A DNA stretch of 64,000 nt from Sweltsa coloradensis (lineage: Eukaryota; Arthropoda; Insecta; Plecoptera; Chloroperlidae): NCBI GenBank assembly GCA_024449915.1, contig JAMZAV010003132.1:1-64000 (forward strand), in the 5' to 3' direction. Within the stretch, counting starts at the first letter, position 1, and each line of letters opens with the position of its first letter. Made by a program: the position numbers and the translations under genes. Shown here in pieces: positions 59,401 through 64,000 of the stretch. Under the pieces are notes generated by a model, which worked only from the letters and a program-made list of their open reading frames with translations, was not told the origin of the DNA and did not search any database.

Positions 59401-59455
59401 CCACACATCTCACATAGAGGCCTTCGTTCCCTTCAGACTTTGGTGTTTCGTGTAA

Positions 59456-59961
59456 CTAAGAAAACGACAAAGTCGTTGTTGGACGATTGAGCAAGTACCG
59501 AGCGGGATATACCTTTGCATTTTATTTTTTATTTTAGCAAATAATTTGCGAACTTGCCAGAGCGGCCATCAAACCGCGATACGACTGCAGCACTGTGAGT
59601 CACCAAAACGAGACTTTCCTGCCACTGATGCGTTAGCTATATCGCTATGCAAGCCGACGCGGGCGACACCAAAACATATCACATCGCCAACGCGATTAAA
59701 GCTAACAAGATTCCAAAATATGTTTTAGAATGGTCCATTCATGCATCCCATTTTGGCTCGAGATGTTCTGCATTCATTTTTTATGCTCCTCTAATCAAAT
59801 CCAATTTAGTAAAGCTCTGTAAACTGCATTTTTTGCAGTTATTTATTTTTTGCAAGTTGGCAGGGTAAGATAAAATTTTGAAAATTTTGTCAGTTGTCAA
59901 CATTCACAGTGGTAACATTGGAGAAAAAGAGTTTTTTTCCCAATCAAACTTTTAATTTAAA
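59456..59961 (-). mobile_element. Helentron-like element, family IV, truncated
   Basis: + strand start CTAAGAAAACGACAAAGTCG TTGTTGGACGA. The interior (GATGTTCTGCATTC, ACATATCACATCGCCAACGC) matches 55815-56611. The copy stops where the family III element begins at 59962, indicating nested insertion or truncation. Confidence 0.65.
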
Positions 59962-61224
59962 CTAGGAAGCTTCGCAAACGCTTTTTTTAGTCGCGTTGAT
60001 GGATGATCTTTTTTAAGTTTTTAGTATGCGTGGGATCTCTTTACTTTCCAAGTTCCATTGCAATAAGACTGTTGGCTAAGCTCGAGAAAACCAGGCTTTG
60101 ACGCAGAACGCAGAGGTAAATTCAGGATCACTTGGCAGCTCTATCATTAGTCCTATCGGGTTGTGTTTTGCACCAAAATATTAAGTAAGAATGTGAAATA
60201 GTTGGTATCAAGGGACATTTTCCAAATACTGCTCACTTTTCTTGTTAACTGGCCGTAAATATGACACCAAACAGTTAATTTATAGTAAATTTCCCAATTT
60301 TGTGTAAGAGATAATTATTTGAAATTTCAAAATCGGCGTTGATAGAGACACGCGCTCATCCTTTGTGAACAAACTCCCAAAAATGCAGATTTTTAGGATG
60401 AAAATTAATGGACAAAAAGCGGTACGTTCTGTATGTGAAATTATCTGGATTTGACGATCGAGCGGTTTTTTAAATGGGCATTTAACATTGTAAAAAAAGT
60501 TAGCTCGAGCTTGACATACAGTCTTAAAATTGCTATGGTAATTATCAAATATCTGGAGGCCCAAAGACTTGCTTTTTGTACGTATTGTAGGTGATTGTTG
60601 TCATGTTTCTATAGTTCGGGCCTACTTGTTAATTATTATTATTTACCTCAAAAAACTTATATTAAAACTTTTATTACTATGGATTCTGGTTTACTTTTTC
60701 TACTTTTTCTTTCAAAAGGTACTACATCACCATAACCTAAATGTTCACATAAAATATGAACGTTGTATAGCTCCACCCGTTTGGTCATAATTGGCCCAAA
60801 CATCACGAAAATATCGGGGAAAACATCGAAAAAAAATCGTAAGAGTACGATTTCTATGAGAAATATTTCCCTAAAATCATAACAATATCTAACTTTAATG
60901 ATTTCAAACGTTCCCATAGTTCATCAAGATCGGAGTAGCCATTTGTACGGTCGCGAGCCAAATATCACGGAAATATCGCATTAAAAATCGAAAAAAATCG
61001 TAAAAGTACGATATTCATGAGAAATATTTCTTCGATTGTACCCAAAAACGTAGCAAGTCTAAGTTTAGAGATTTCGAAGGTCCCCTCCAATTTTCATCAA
61101 GATCGCATATGCCGTTTGCCCGGTAGAGAGCGAACAAACAGACAAAAAAACAAAAAAAAAACACTCGAGCTAATTTTTTTTTTGGGGGGTCAGTGAAATT
61201 GAAGTCTTCGCTTCGCTCATCCAA
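59962..61224 (-). mobile_element. Helentron-like element, family III, with an internal insertion
   Basis: + strand start CTAGGAAGCTTCGCAAACGC TTTTTTTAGTCGCGTTGATGGATGA (variant tail), end GAAGTCTTCGCTTCGCTCAT CCAA. Compared with 44345-45442 it carries an additional segment, 60065-60550, which is the repeat also found at 58035-58445. Confidence 0.75.
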
Positions 61225-62681
61225 AAATAAAGTACGCACGCCGGTTTTCAAAAGTTGTGATAGGAATGGGGCCTCTAATTATAGGCCGATTTCACTCCTT
61301 CCAATTTTTTCCAAAATATTTGAGAAGTTCTTGCATGGTATTATTTTTCTCATGTTAAGCCTTTTATTCCGGATTGTCAGCATGGATTTATGCCAAGTCG
61401 ATCAACAGTTACCAATCTTGTTGGTTATTGTAACACAATATCTGAAAATTTAGATCAGGGTGTACAAGTGGATGCTCTTTATGCCGACTTTTCAAAAGCT
61501 TTCGATTCTGTGAGTCATTCACTTCTTATCTACAAGCTTGGACATCTCGGCATATCTGGCTCAATGATTAAATTATTGTCTAATTACCTAACGGGACGTA
61601 AGCAGACAGTTGTCATCAATGGAGCGAGTTCTCGGGCTGAAGAGGTTACGTCAGGGGTTCCTCAAGGCTCCATTTTGGGGCCTTTGTTGTTCAACATTTT
61701 TGTTTATGATATCCCATGTAGAGTTTTTTCTCCATGTCTTATGTATGCTGATGACATCAAACTGTATGCTGCAGTAAGATCTTTGCAAGACTGTTTACAG
61801 CTTCAAGAAGCTTTTGTAAGGTTATGTGACTGGTGCTCTTCTTGGAAGTTGAATTTAAATTTAAAAAATGTTTTTTATTACTTTTACTACTAAGAAAATC
61901 GAATTCACTTCAATTATTCTGTCAATAATGATACACTTAATAGGGTGTTTAGTGTAAATGATCTAGGTGTTTTGTTAACGTCTGATTTTTCGTTTAATGA
62001 ACATATTCATACTATTCTGTTAAAAGCTTACAAGCTACTGGGCTTCAATTTGCCTTCTCTAAAAATACAATTAGACGTATATACTTAGGATTAGTGCGGC
62101 CGCAGTATTATCTGGTCACCACATCACAAGACAAAATTGACAGTTTAGAGCGACTCCAGCAGCGGTTTGTTAAATGGTTGTCACATCATAGCGATCCTAC
62201 ATTTGTGTACCACAGAAGGAATTATGAACAATTATGTGTGGACTTGCGCTTGCAGTCGCTCTGTGGTAGGAGGCAGACTGCTGACCTCGTGTTTTTAAAA
62301 AAGATTTTAACCAATGGGGTCGATTGCCCAGATGTTTTACAGTTAATTAATTTTAATGTGCCTGTTCGTAGGGCAAGACGTACTTATTTATTTTATCCTC
62401 CTAAGGCTAGGATTGATTTGTATAAATACTCTTATTTGCCTAGAGTGCTGACCAATTTTAATAACCTTTCAGGCAGTAGAAATGACTTTGATTTAGATCT
62501 TTTTAATGACTCAACTTTTACTTTTAAGAAAAAATGTTTGTTGTAGGGCAAATGTGTCTTATATTATATTAACTGTAGGTCCTATGTGTATTTTCTGTTT
62601 CAGGTTTGTTATGTTGTTGATGTTATGTTGTTTTTATTATATCCTAGTATTACTGGTTGTAAAACTGTTCTGGGATAAATA

Positions 62682-62721
<40 letters not shown>

Positions 62722-62722
62722 G
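61225..62722 (+). pseudogene. LINE reverse-transcriptase relic, Jockey/CR1-group
   Basis: A 5'-truncated non-LTR retrotransposon. It starts directly after the Helentron-like element with the RT block SNYRPISLLPIFSKIFEKFL (61270-61330), changes frame near 61340-61390, then reads ALYADFSKAFDSVSHSLL, SGVPQGSILGPLLF and the catalytic LMYADDIKLYA (61740-61770). After 61893 there are stops and frame changes (VFSVNDLGVLLTSDFSFNEH). The last frame, 62094-62546, covers the C-terminal region (QQRFVKWLSHHSD, RRQTADLVFLKKIL) to its natural stop. A 3' untranslated region and an AAT-unit tail (62677-62722) follow. The enzyme would copy its own RNA at the target site; at least three lesions inactivate it. 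The endonuclease domain is missing. Confidence 0.88.
62677..62722 (+). repeat. (AAT)n tail of the LINE
   Basis: About 14 AAT units directly after GGGATAAATAA, at the expected 3' terminus of the retrotransposon. Confidence 0.9.
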
Positions 62723-62729
62723 TAGTTAT

Positions 62730-63250
62730 TTGTTTAATTTTAATTGTTTTGTAGGTTGGATTCCTGCAGATTTCGATACATGTATTTCGTGCTGGCTATG
62801 TTTTCATTTTTAATACTATCCAGCACTGCCTCCTAGATGTTGCTCGTGGCTACGAGGAGCTACGAGCAACACCTAGGAGGCAGTGCTATCCAGAAATAAA
62901 ATATCTATCCCGACCGTTGTTTGAACTTGGGTCTTCAATATTCCGGGTAAAAAGGCGCCTTAGCCAACTAGACTTGAAAAACGCCAAAGTCGTTGTAAGA
63001 TAAGTGAGCGAGTCATGTGTTGGGTACCCGGGAACATTATTTGTATTGAAGTTGATTGATATATAAATAAATATATATATATATTTTTTTAATATATATA
63101 TAAATGATAGGGATTTAGTTGGTATAAGGGCGCGTCTACTGTAACGCCTTAATGCGCCACACTAGCATGGGCTAGGGGGAAGAGAGGAAATGTTACCGGA
63201 TACTCAACACATGGCTCACTCACTCGTCTAAACGACTGGCGTTTTCTTAG
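62730..63250 (+). mobile_element. Helentron-like element, family I, 5'-truncated
   Basis: Inner landmarks occur in family order: GTATTTCGTGCTGGCTATGT, a reverse tRNA-like block (TTGAACTTGGGTC, GGCGCCTTAGCCAACTAGAC), inverted 3' end GAAAAACGCCAAAGTCGTTG (62968), and final 3' end GGCGTTTTCTTAG followed by T. The 5' end is replaced by the LINE tail. It contains the 62-bp hairpin element at 62824. Confidence 0.65.
62824..62885. mobile_element. 62-bp hairpin element with 8-bp target duplication
   Basis: CACTGCCTCCTAGATGTTGC at the left and its complement GCAACACCTAGGAGGCAGTG at the right leave a loop of about 16 bp. The flanks CTATCCAG (62816-62823 and 62886-62893) are identical. This is almost pure stem, so it is a miniature hAT-like foldback or an excision-derived end-to-end remnant. 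Confidence 0.8.
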
Positions 63251-64000
63251 TAGGTATCAGTCGGGAGAGTGAATCGGCTGTATTAGTTTTACCTGGCTGG
63301 TACACACATGTAATTATATCACTGAAGGCGAAGAAACCCACGTTCCAGGCGAGCGCATGGTTTTGAGAGCTGGGAGAAAAAAAACTCTATAAAGGATGGT
63401 GATTCGTTACCAACTTAAAACCCTTACCTCTGTAAATGTAGTTATGGAATCTCTTGCATCCCCATACAATATTTGAAGCTCCTTTTTCTTTGTGGATGTG
63501 GCACTCAACAATGCGATGGCAGTTATCCTGTCTCTGGTGGGGTATATATTGCTATTTATTGAATAGAATAGAATATTTATTTGGGTTCAATTTTTACATT
63601 TTGATGACAATAATTTTATATTGTATTACCCTTTTGTGGCCAGACTTAGGGTTTGGCCTATATATTATAAGTAAGAACATTACATATATAAATAAGATTA
63701 TGTACATTATTATTTGCTTTAATTCTATGACCTAGCTAGTTTTGGCCTATATTTTAGACATAGGTATATATATTCATTTAACTCATCTAATTGTAGCCTA
63801 TTTATATATTACTTTAGCAATGTTATAGTTTATGTACCAATGGAGAAAAGGTAAGAGGTAAGTAAATTTTTAGTACAAATAAGACGAAATGAAGAGAAAA
63901 TAATATTTAGTTTAAACATTTGATTATACTTAACTTAATTCTAGAGAGGTAGTGTTTTTAGTTTTAGTACCGTGCTCATTTGTGTAGGTATTCATTTAAG
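63251..64000. other. Terminal stretch without recognised gene
   Basis: Around 63561-63590 AATAGAATAGAATATTTATT, read on the minus strand, resembles a LINE tail with TTCTA units. A long AT-rich region follows to the window end. Confidence 0.35.

Overview
The window is intron-rich, AT-rich animal DNA, most likely from an arthropod with a transposon-laden genome (probably a hemimetabolous insect; the species cannot be read from the sequence). The only host coding sequence I can support is a set of four terminal exons on the + strand at 15891-16114, 21070-21335, 32724-33040 and 45900-46222. Each follows a good 3' splice site, enters in the same phase (two bases completing a split codon), encodes two or three zinc fingers of the C-x2-C-x12-H-x4-C type with the ECGK linker, and ends in its own stop codon. 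This matches the alternative 3' exons of longitudinals lacking (lola), a BTB zinc-finger transcription factor in which one shared 5' part is joined to one of many zinc-finger tails. The BTB and common exons are not here and should lie upstream. Alternative splicing, or trans-splicing as known for fly lola, would choose one exon at a time.

Nearly all the rest is intronic sequence colonised by mobile elements, most of them short, non-autonomous and often nested. The dominant group is a set of at least five families whose copies share one architecture: one end starts TTGGATGAGC, TTAAACGAGTGAGC or similar, the same motif recurs inverted about 25-35 bases inside the other end, and that end closes with a small hairpin (AACGC...GCGTT) and TTCCTAG followed by T. 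This is the asymmetric-terminus layout of Helentron/Helitron2-type rolling-circle elements. Well-resolved hAT-type elements with 8-bp target duplications lie at 1914-3998, 33229-34785, 38053-38559, 40908-41485, 57565-57892 and 62824-62885. TTAA-flanked (piggyBac-type) and TA-flanked (Tc1/mariner-type) elements, large foldback palindromes, tRNA-derived SINEs and a 5S rRNA-headed SINE are also present.

Broken protein-coding transposons: a hAT transposase with BED-finger start (7248-8392, +), a LINE reverse transcriptase relic (24806-25440, -), a Ty3/Gypsy integrase relic (58640-59400, -) and a longer LINE reverse transcriptase relic (61225-62722, +). Layout: 1-15890 is upstream intron packed with elements; 15891-46222 holds the four exons separated by 5-13 kb introns; 46223-64000 is element-rich sequence in which I found no further exon.
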